Of a DNA stretch of 64,000 bases, positions 58,109 to 64,000 are shown one piece after another. The stretch is from Streptomyces antibioticus. Lineage in GTDB: Bacteria; Actinomycetota; Actinomycetes; Streptomycetales; Streptomycetaceae. Within the stretch, counting starts at the first letter, position 1. Every line of letters begins with the position of its first letter. The position numbers and the translations under genes were made by a program. The notes below the pieces were generated by a model that did no database searches, had not been told where the DNA came from, and saw nothing but the letters and a program-made list of their open reading frames with translations. The stretch spans positions 201,434 through 265,433 of the forward strand of contig NZ_KQ948431.1 in the NCBI RefSeq assembly GCF_001514065.1. Direction: 5' to 3'.

Positions 58109-59035
58109 ATGCCCAAGGCGTACGTGTTCACGCGGTACGGCGGACCGGAGACGGAGGCCCTCGTCGAGGTCGACCGGCCCGTCCCCGGCCCCGGTCAGAT
58201 CCTGGTCGCGGTGCGCGTCGCGGGCGTGAACCCCGTCGACTGGAAGATCCGCACCGGCTACCGCCGCCCCACCGACTCCGGCGAACCGGGCTTCCCGCTC
58301 GTCTTCGGCAGCGAGGTCGCGGGCGTCGTCAAGCAGACCGGCGCGGACGTGGACGGGTTCGCCGTCGGCGACGAGGTGTTCGGCAACACCGCGGCCGGTG
58401 GCTACGCCGAGTACGCACTGCTGCCCGCCGCGCTCACCGCGCACAAGCCCGCCGGGCTGTCCTTCGCCGACGCCGCGACCCTGCCCGTCGCCGCCGCGAC
58501 CGCGTACGACGGCATCCGCCAGCTCGACCTGCCGAGCGGGGCGACGCTGCTGGTCACCGGCGCGGGCGGCGGCGTCGGTTCGGCGGCCGTACAGATCGCC
58601 CGGGCGGAGGGAGTGCGGGTGCTCGGCCTCGCGAGCGAGGGCAAGAAGGACTTCGTCGAGTCGCTCGGGGCGGTCCACGTCCCCTCCGGACCCGGCTGGA
58701 CCGAGCGCGTCGCGGCGGCCGCCCCGGAGGGCGTCGACGCGGTCTACGACCTGGTCGGCGGCGAGGTGCTGGCCGAGGCGGCGCAGCTCCTCACCGACCG
58801 GACGAAGCTCATCACCGCGGGGGCGGCGCCCGAAGTGGTGGCCGAACTCGGCGGCGCCCGCGTGGCCCGGGCCCGTACCGCGGCCGTCCTGGACGCCGTG
58901 GCGCAGCTCGTGGTGAAGGGCGAGCTCGATCCGCACGTCATCCGGCGCTTCCCCCTCGACGAGGCCGGCGAGGCGCTGCGCACCGTCGAGGAAGGCCACG
59001 CCCGCGGCAAGGTCGTCATCGAGGTCGCCCGATGA
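58109..59035 (+). CDS. NADP-dependent MDR oxidoreductase
   Basis: 308 residues. The quinone-reductase-like pattern runs AYVFTRYGGPETEALVEVDRPVPGPGQILVAVRVAGVNPVDWKIRTGY, VFGSEVAGVV and LLVTGAGGGVGSAAVQIARAEGVRVLGLASEG. No zinc-binding Cys cluster is present. The ATG at 58109 follows GGGAG and AAGGAGAG; fourteen earlier frame codons are leader. It overlaps the acetyltransferase start by four bases. Confidence 0.93.
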   Translation: MPKAYVFTRYGGPETEALVEVDRPVPGPGQILVAVRVAGVNPVDWKIRTGYRRPTDSGEPGFPLVFGSEVAGVVKQTGADVDGFAVGDEVFGNTAAGGYAEYALLPAALTAHKPAGLSFADAATLPVAAATAYDGIRQLDLPSGATLLVTGAGGGVGSAAVQIARAEGVRVLGLASEGKKDFVESLGAVHVPSGPGWTERVAAAAPEGVDAVYDLVGGEVLAEAAQLLTDRTKLITAGAAPEVVAELGGARVARARTAAVLDAVAQLVVKGELDPHVIRRFPLDEAGEALRTVEEGHARGKVVIEVAR

Positions 59036-59757
59036 GCGCACTCGACACCGCACCGGTGGGCGCGGCCCACGTTCTGGACAACCCGGCCCTCGCCTCCCTC
59101 ACCGGCCCGCACGCCCACTTCGCCGAACGGCGCGGCAGAGTCCTGCGCTACCCCGTCGACGTCTCCCCGTGGCTGGCGCTCCCCGAGGACCCGACCCCGG
59201 ACGACTGGGCGGACCTCGCGGCGCTCGCGGGACCCGGCGCCGAGGTGCCGCTGCCGGGCTTCCGCGGCGAGGTGCCGGAGGGCTGGGAGGTCACGTTCCG
59301 GATGGAGGGCGTGCAGTTCGTGGACGACGGACTCGCCGCCGCCCCCGAACCGGAGGCGGTGCCCCTCGGCCCCGCCGACGTCCCCGAGATCCTCGACCTG
59401 ATCGAACGCACCCGGCCCGGCCCCTTCCTGCCCCGCACCATCGAGATGGGCACCTACCTGGGCATCCGACGGGACGGCGCCCTCATCGCCATGGCGGGGG
59501 AGCGGCTGCACCCGCCGGGGTGGACCGAGATCAGCGCGGTCTGCACCGACCCCGCCTTCCGCGGCGAGGGCCTGGCGACCCGGCTGATCCTCGCCGTCGC
59601 ACACGGCATCAGGGAGCGCGGCGAGACCCCGTTCCTGCACACGAGCGCCCAGAACACCAACGCCATCCGGCTGTACGAGGCCCTCGGCTTCCGGCTGCGC
59701 CGCACGACCGCGTTCGCGGCGGCCCGCGCCCCGGAGCGGCTGGTGGCCGTGTCCTAG
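59032..59757 (+). CDS. GNAT-family N-acetyltransferase
   Basis: 241 residues. The acetyl-CoA-binding motif A is in WTEISAVCTDPAFRGEGLATRLILAVAHGI, and the C-terminal part HTSAQNTNAIRLYEALGFRLRRTTAF is typical. The N-terminal hundred residues form the distinct half found in FR47-like proteins. It is coupled to the MDR gene by ATGA and meets the MarR gene tail to tail with their TAG stops overlapping. Confidence 0.93.
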   Translation: MSALDTAPVGAAHVLDNPALASLTGPHAHFAERRGRVLRYPVDVSPWLALPEDPTPDDWADLAALAGPGAEVPLPGFRGEVPEGWEVTFRMEGVQFVDDGLAAAPEPEAVPLGPADVPEILDLIERTRPGPFLPRTIEMGTYLGIRRDGALIAMAGERLHPPGWTEISAVCTDPAFRGEGLATRLILAVAHGIRERGETPFLHTSAQNTNAIRLYEALGFRLRRTTAFAAARAPERLVAVS

Positions 59758-60185
59758 GGGCGGTCCGTGCCGGGGGCGTTGTACCGCACGAGATAACCGG
59801 CGAACCGTACGAGATCCTCCTCCGGCCAGTCCGCCAGCCGCTCCTGGAAGGCGGCCCGGCGGCTCTCCGTGACCTGGGCGAGGATCGCCCGGCCGGCCTC
59901 CGTCAGATGCAGCACCTGCACACGGTGGTCGTCCGGGTCCTGCCGCCGCTCGACCAGCGCGGCCCGCTCAAGGGCCGCGACCTGGCGGCTGACCGTGGAC
60001 TTGTCCAGGGCGTAGTGCGCGGCCAGGTCGGTCGCCCGGCAGCCGTCGCGCTCCTCCAGATGTCCGAGCAGGGTGTACGAGACCAGCGACAGCTCGGGGT
60101 GCATGCGCCCCGCCGAGGCCCGGGCGCGACGGGCGAAGGCCGTCATCTCGCGCTGGATGCTCTCGACGGCCTCGGTGGCGTCCAC
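59754..60185 (-). CDS. MarR-family transcriptional regulator
   Basis: 143 residues. The winged helix is LSLVSYTLLGHLEERDGCRATDLAAHYALDKSTVSRQVAALERAALVERRQDPDDHRVQVLHLTEAG. It starts with GTG. The divergent membrane-protein gene and an excellent palindrome in between make a classic MarR repressor arrangement, with the membrane protein as target. Confidence 0.94.
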   Translation of the reverse strand: MDATEAVESIQREMTAFARRARASAGRMHPELSLVSYTLLGHLEERDGCRATDLAAHYALDKSTVSRQVAALERAALVERRQDPDDHRVQVLHLTEAGRAILAQVTESRRAAFQERLADWPEEDLVRFAGYLVRYNAPGTDRP

Positions 60186-60218
60186 GAAAACCCTCCTCCG
60201 GACCCTCTTCCAGTTCTG

Positions 60219-60233
60219 GTTGTATAGTACAAC
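60219..60233. promoter_or_regulatory. MarR operator between regulator and membrane protein genes
   Basis: GTTGTATAGTACAAC is a 15-base palindrome with six perfect pairs per arm. A second, degenerate copy (GTTGTATAAGCCAAC) starts at 60245. The AT-rich block is where promoter -10 elements of both divergent genes would lie. Confidence 0.82.
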
Positions 60234-60283
60234 TTGAAGTGAGAGTTGTATAAGCCAACCATTGAACTCGGAGGTCGCACACG

Positions 60284-61321
60284 ATGAGGTCGCCCGCGCT
60301 GCGCCATGTGCTCACCCACCTGGTCACCCCGCTGCTGATGTGCATCGGCATGGGGCTCGCGTACATGGGGGCCTTCGTGACCCCGGAGCCCCACCATCTG
60401 CCGGTCGCCGTCGTCGGCTCCGGGCCGGAGGCGAAGGTGTTCGCCCAGACCGTCAAGGACAAGGCGGGGGAGGCCCTCGACGTCCGTACGGTCACCACCC
60501 GCGCCGAGGGCGTCGACCTGCTGAAGTCACGTGAGATAACCGGCGCCTACGTACCGAGTGCCAAGACGCCCGAGCTCGTGATCGCCAGTGCCGCCTCCGA
60601 CATGGACGCGCTGGCCGTGGAGAAGGTCTTCACGCCCGTCGCCGCCGGACAGGGCGTGCCGCTGAAGGTGACCGACGTGGCCGCACCCGTCGACGACGAC
60701 CCCACAGGCCAGGGCCTGTTCTTCCTGCTGATCGCGCTGAGCATCGGCTCGTACGCCTCGGTCGCCGCGCTCGGCGCCGCGGGCGCCGGTCTGCCGCTGA
60801 GGGTGCGGGCGCTCCTCGCGGTCGGTGTCTCCGCGGTCGTCAGCGGCATCGGCGCGCTGCTCGCCGGCCCCGTCTTCCACCTCGCCCATCACGACCTCGC
60901 TGGCCTGTGGGGCATGGCGTGGCTCTACTCCGCGGGCATCCTGCTGATCGGCGTCGGTCTGCACACCTTCCTCAAGCGCTGGACCACCCTCACGATGATG
61001 GTCCTGTTCGTGATGCTCAACTTCACCAGCTCCGGCGGCCTGTACCGCCCCGAGCTCCAGAACGGCTTCTTCGGCACCCTGCACGCCTTCTGGAACGGCG
61101 CCGGGTTCGTCGAGGGTGCCCGCAGCCTCCTGTACTTCGACAGCGACGGCCTGGCCCGCAACGTCTGGACGCTGGTGGTCTGGCTGCTGCTCGGCGTCGC
61201 CGTCACGGCAGTCGCCGCGGCCCACGAGCGGGGCACGGCGCCCGAGCAGGTCGCCCCGGCGGTTCGTGAGGCCGACGAGGAGGAGGCGGAGGAGGAAGTG
61301 GAGGAGACGGTCGGGGTGTGA
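60284..61321 (+). CDS. Membrane protein with YhgE/Pip- or ABC-2-like layout
   Basis: 345 residues. One N-terminal membrane helix (HVLTHLVTPLLMCIGMGLAYMGAFV) is followed by an extracellular domain of about 110 residues (LPVAVVGSGPEAKVFAQTVKD and LDVRTVTTRAEGVDLLKSREITGAYVP), then about five helices. The C-terminal tail is strongly acidic (EADEEEAEEEVEETVGV). The layout resembles permease parts of ABC-2 exporters and YhgE-type proteins. With MarR control this suggests export of a toxic or signalling compound, but no ATPase is adjacent. Function is inferred. Confidence 0.78.
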   Translation: MRSPALRHVLTHLVTPLLMCIGMGLAYMGAFVTPEPHHLPVAVVGSGPEAKVFAQTVKDKAGEALDVRTVTTRAEGVDLLKSREITGAYVPSAKTPELVIASAASDMDALAVEKVFTPVAAGQGVPLKVTDVAAPVDDDPTGQGLFFLLIALSIGSYASVAALGAAGAGLPLRVRALLAVGVSAVVSGIGALLAGPVFHLAHHDLAGLWGMAWLYSAGILLIGVGLHTFLKRWTTLTMMVLFVMLNFTSSGGLYRPELQNGFFGTLHAFWNGAGFVEGARSLLYFDSDGLARNVWTLVVWLLLGVAVTAVAAAHERGTAPEQVAPAVREADEEEAEEEVEETVGV

Positions 61322-61378
61322 TCCTTCGGGTAATGTGGCCGTCCGGTCGGGGACGTTCCCGGCCGCTGGACCGAGGAG

Positions 61379-61444
61379 GTGAGACCCATTACCGCTGTGT
61401 CAGGTCGGGTGCTCGCCCTCCGAGTCGGCGCGGATCACCGGTAG
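61379..61444 (+). other. Possible upstream ORF in the leader of the methyltransferase gene
   Basis: GAGGAGGTGAGACCC, a very strong ribosome-binding sequence, precedes or overlaps a short frame that ends at TAG 61442. Read from GTG 61379 it has 21 codons (RPITAVSGRVLALRVGADHR follows the start); an ATT at 61388 is better spaced from the SD. The TCACC/GGTGA inverted pair overlaps its end. It could be a leader peptide controlling the gene 50 bases downstream, which itself has a poor ribosome site. Confidence 0.4.
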
Positions 61445-61493
61445 CAGGTGACCGCGAGAGCGCCCTTCGGCTACCGAAAGGCCCTCGGCTTCC

Positions 61494-62297
61494 ATGCCTC
61501 CCTTTTCTCCCTCTTCCCCCTCCGCTCCCGCTTCGCGTGACTCCGTCGTGGCCGCGCTGCGCTCCGCCGGCTGCGTCTTCGCCGAGGACGAGGCGGAGTT
61601 GATCCTCGCCGCCGCCCGCACCCCGGACGAGCTGGCGGCCATGGTGGACCGCCGGGCGACCGGCGTCCCCCTCGAACTCGTCGTCGGCTGGGCGGAGTTC
61701 CGCGGTCTGCGCATCACCGTCGAACCCGGCGTGTTCGTGCCCCGGCGCCGCACCGAGTTCCTGGTCGAGCGGGCCCTCGCCCACGCCCCGGCCGCGTCCG
61801 TGGTCGTGGACCTGTGCTGCGGCTCGGGCGCGGTCGGCGCGGCCCTGGCCGACGCGCTCGGCGGAGCCGAACTGCACGCCGCCGACATCGACCCGGCCGC
61901 GGTGCGCTGCGCCCGCCGCAACGTCGCCGCCCACGACGGCCACGTCCACGCGGGCGATCTCTTCGAGGCCCTGCCCGAGCGGCTCCGCGGGCGCGTGGAC
62001 ATCCTCGCGGCGAACGTGCCGTACGTCCCCACCGACGAGGTCGGACTGCTGCCCGCGGAGGCCCGCGACCACGAACCGCTGGTCGCCCTGGACGGCGGCT
62101 CCGACGGCCTCGACGTCCTGCGCCGGGTGGCCGCCGAGGCGCCCGACTGGCTCGCCCCCGGCGGCTGCCTGCTGGTCGAGACGAGCGAACGCCAGGCCTC
62201 GGCGGCCGTGGACGCCTTCACGGGCAGCGGTCTGACGACGCGTCTGCTCGTCTCCGAGGAGCTGTACGCCAATGTCGTGATCGGGGTCAGGGGGTAG
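61494..62297 (+). CDS. PrmC/HemK-like N5-glutamine methyltransferase paralogue
   Basis: 267 residues. It has the family's N-terminal helical part (FAEDEAELILAAARTPDELAAMVDRRATGVPLELVVGWAEFRGLRITVEPGVFVPRRRTEFLVERAL) and SAM motif VVDLCCGSGAVGAALADALGG. The substrate-binding tetrapeptide is NVPY rather than NPPY. Canonical PrmC methylates the glutamine of release-factor GGQ motifs. The altered motif and the ordinary location suggest a paralogue with another or relaxed target. Confidence 0.87.
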   Translation: MPPFSPSSPSAPASRDSVVAALRSAGCVFAEDEAELILAAARTPDELAAMVDRRATGVPLELVVGWAEFRGLRITVEPGVFVPRRRTEFLVERALAHAPAASVVVDLCCGSGAVGAALADALGGAELHAADIDPAAVRCARRNVAAHDGHVHAGDLFEALPERLRGRVDILAANVPYVPTDEVGLLPAEARDHEPLVALDGGSDGLDVLRRVAAEAPDWLAPGGCLLVETSERQASAAVDAFTGSGLTTRLLVSEELYANVVIGVRG

Positions 62298-62303
62298 GCG
62301 GCG

Positions 62304-63014
62304 TCAGGTAGTGGCGCCGCTCTCCGACGGTGACGGCGCCGGAGAGCCGCCCCGGCCGTGTCCCGGGAACCCGTCACGCCAGTTCTCCGGACCCGGCATC
62401 CTGTCCCGCCACTTGCCGGGGTCCGGCTTCTCCCAGGTGCCGGCGAAGGCGTGGTCGGCGGTCCTGGTGCCGGTGCCGGAGCGGGTGCCGGAGAGGTGGA
62501 CGGTGTCGCCGTTCCTGAGGGCGTCCGCCCCGGAGCCCTTGTCGCCGTCCCGCAGCACGGTGGCGTCGGACGGCACGGTCCAGGTCCACCGGGCGCCGTC
62601 CTCGCTCTTGACGGTCACCTGGTTGCCGTCCACCTTCTCGACGGTGCCGCGCTGCCACACCCGTACGACCCACTTGCCGGTGTCGCGGTCCTTCACCGTC
62701 GACTCCCCGTGCACCCCCTCGCCGCCGCCGAGCCACCAGCCGTGCCGGTGCCCGGGGCCGCGCTCGCCCGGTGACGGGGACGCCGAAGCCGAGGCGGCGG
62801 GTGTCGCCCCGCCGTCCGGGCCCGACGAGGTCGCGGCGTAGGCGAGGGCCGCGCCGCCGAGTGTGAGGGCGGCCGCGGCGGCCGCGGCCGTCACCGCCCG
62901 TGAGCGCACGGACCGGCGCCGCCACCGGTCCCGCAGCGGGGCGGGTTCCCCGGACCCGCCGGGTCCGACGAGCACCTCGGGCCGCGTCGCTTCCTGATCC
63001 GGATCGTCCGTCAT
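62304..63014 (-). CDS. Single-pass membrane or secreted protein of unknown function
   Basis: 236 residues. A cytoplasmic basic N-terminus (RDRWRRRSVRSRAV) is followed by one Ala-rich hydrophobic helix, a Ser/Pro/Ala linker and a beta-rich domain with repeated RGTVEKVDGNQVTVKSEDGARWTWTVPSDATVLRDGD, resembling DUF5666-type small barrels. The C-terminus is low-complexity Gly/Pro/Arg. No enzyme motif is seen. It ends six bases from the methyltransferase stop (convergent). Confidence 0.75.
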   Translation of the reverse strand: MTDDPDQEATRPEVLVGPGGSGEPAPLRDRWRRRSVRSRAVTAAAAAAALTLGGAALAYAATSSGPDGGATPAASASASPSPGERGPGHRHGWWLGGGEGVHGESTVKDRDTGKWVVRVWQRGTVEKVDGNQVTVKSEDGARWTWTVPSDATVLRDGDKGSGADALRNGDTVHLSGTRSGTGTRTADHAFAGTWEKPDPGKWRDRMPGPENWRDGFPGHGRGGSPAPSPSESGATT

Positions 63015-63128
63015 GGCTCGCTCCCGCCGGCGTTCTGGCCTGATGCCCTGCCTTGCTGTGATTGTCCTGGGCGGCCGATAAGAAGCGGGTAATGCCTTCC
63101 TGTGAATCCTCGCGCGGCTGCTCGAAGA

Positions 63129-64000
63129 TCAACTCGGCGTCTGGGCGCGGGCGATCAGCAGCGCCACGTCGTCGGAGTTGTCCGGCTGGTGCAGCGTGCG
63201 GACGAGCAGGTCGCAGACCTCCTCCAGGGCCCGGTCCGGGCCGTCGAGCAGCTCCAGGAGGGCGTCGAGGCGTTCGTCGAGCGGGTGCTGGCGGGTCTCG
63301 ACGAGGCCGTCCGTGTAGAAGACCAGCCGGTCGCCGGGGTCGAGGTCGACGGTCGTGGTGGAGAACGCCACCCCGCCCACGCCCAGCGGCGCCCCCGTGG
63401 GCAGTTCGAGGAGCTCCGGCTTGCGTCCGGCACGCAGCCGGACCGGCGGCAGATGCCCGGCGTTGGCGATCCGGCACTGCCGCAGATGCGGGTCGTGGAC
63501 GGCGTAGACGCAGGTCGCGATGGAGTGGTCCAGATCCTGCGTGATCCGGTCGAGGTGCTCCAGGAGCCGGGCCGGTTCGAGGTCGAGGGAGGCCAGGGTG
63601 TTGGTCGCGGTGCGCAGCCGGCCCATGGTGGCCGCGGCGTTGATGCCGCTGCCCATCACGTCACCGACGACGAGAGCGGTCTTGCAGCCGTCGAGCGGGA
63701 TCACGTCGAACCAGTCGCCGCCGACCTCGGCCGTGGCCCCGGCCGGCTGGTAACGGGAGGCGACCTCCAGGCCGCCCGTGACCGGCGGATGACTGGGCAG
63801 CAGACTGCGCTGGAGGGTCAGCGCGGTGTCACGGGCGTTCTGGTACCAGCGGGCGTTGTCGATCTGCACGGCTGCTCGCGCCGCCAGCTCCCGGGCCAGC
63901 AGCAGGTCGTCCTCGCTGAACGGCAGCGGATTGCCGGTGCGCTTGAGGTCGAGGGCGCCCAGCACCTCACCGCGCGCGATCAACGGCACCGCCAGATACG
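63129..64000 (-). CDS. SpoIIE-type PP2C phosphatase with GAF-like region (partial)
   Basis: The visible 290 C-terminal residues start within a sensor domain (YLAVPLIARGEVLGALDLKRTGNPLPFSEDDLLLARELAARAAVQIDNARWY is GAF-like). They continue through the SpoIIE domain: RSLLPSHPPVTGGLEVASRYQPAGATAEVGGDWFDVI, VVGDVMGSGINAA, IANAGHLPPVRL, LVFYTDGLVE and DNSDDVALLIAR. Such proteins dephosphorylate anti-anti-sigma factors or act in stress signalling in streptomycetes. The reading frame is open at the window's right edge; PAS or more GAF domains probably lie beyond. Confidence 0.93.
   Translation of the reverse strand, partial: YLAVPLIARGEVLGALDLKRTGNPLPFSEDDLLLARELAARAAVQIDNARWYQNARDTALTLQRSLLPSHPPVTGGLEVASRYQPAGATAEVGGDWFDVIPLDGCKTALVVGDVMGSGINAAATMGRLRTATNTLASLDLEPARLLEHLDRITQDLDHSIATCVYAVHDPHLRQCRIANAGHLPPVRLRAGRKPELLELPTGAPLGVGGVAFSTTTVDLDPGDRLVFYTDGLVETRQHPLDERLDALLELLDGPDRALEEVCDLLVRTLHQPDNSDDVALLIARAQTPS

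Noticed and set aside
1..64000. CRISPR arrays, tRNA or rRNA genes, insertion sequences, integrases or att sites
   Set aside because: None were seen on reading both strands; the only strong repeats are terminator stems, operators and the TPR-coding units.

Overview
The window reads as a chromosomal segment of a high-GC actinomycete, most likely a Streptomyces. GC is very high throughout and codons end in G or C. Many genes start with GTG and are coupled by ATGA or GTGA overlaps. The gene content also fits: a SAV_2336-type protein, SseB, an extended GAPDH, a short second Rho, an SpoIIE phosphatase and a complete galactan locus. I see no rRNA, tRNA, CRISPR array, transposase, prophage or origin. 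No gene-free stretch exceeds 300 bases.

The left end (1-7665, all minus strand) carries a partial NmrA-type reductase and then a three-gene unit. The unit comprises a DUF4062 protein with a VMAP-like C-terminus, a MoxR AAA+ ATPase, and a giant protein joining a SAV_2336/vWA-like region, a TIR domain, an NB-ARC NTPase and kinesin-light-chain-type TPRs. It matches the logic of the vWA-MoxR-VMAP ternary conflict systems predicted in actinobacteria and is the best candidate here for an unusual immunity or self/non-self system.

Region 7.9-24.3 kb is mixed metabolism. It holds a secreted M19-like hydrolase with a discoidin domain, a TetR regulator and a Tat-exported alpha/alpha-barrel enzyme under a perfect LacI-type operator. 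GAPDH and 6-phosphogluconate dehydrogenase are divergent. Next come an IorBA-like molybdenum hydroxylase followed by an NCS1 permease, a cysteine hydrolase and peptidase E, then a flavin monooxygenase, SseB and an AraC regulator.

Region 24.4-33.4 kb contains a MarR/VOC pair and then the beta-1,4-galactan locus. A LacI regulator and an ABC importer (two permeases and a binding protein) face a GH42 beta-galactosidase and a secreted GH53 endo-galactanase, with a LacI-type palindrome between them and a strong terminator at the end. Secreted GanA would cut galactan, the importer would take up galacto-oligosaccharides and GanB would release galactose.

Region 33.5-42.8 kb has a small ArsR-like protein, an SMP-30-like propeller, a crcB-DUF190-crcB fluoride-export cassette, UppP and an asparagine/glutamine module. 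The module runs from a GntR regulator through asparagine permease, asparaginase and aspartase to glutaminase, and would take asparagine to aspartate, fumarate and ammonia. A repeat-like element that I recall from other Streptomyces lies inside it.

The rest (42.9-64 kb) holds two GT-C glycosyltransferases, a D,D-carboxypeptidase overlapping one of them tail to tail, and a short Rho with a pyrimidine-rich leader. It continues with methyltransferases, MDR oxidoreductases, a HutC-type regulator with a likely autoregulatory operator, esterases and an 8-oxoguanine deaminase-like enzyme. A molybdopterin oxidoreductase/flavin reductase pair, a MarR-controlled membrane protein, a PrmC-like methyltransferase behind a leader with a possible upstream ORF, and a partial SpoIIE phosphatase complete it.
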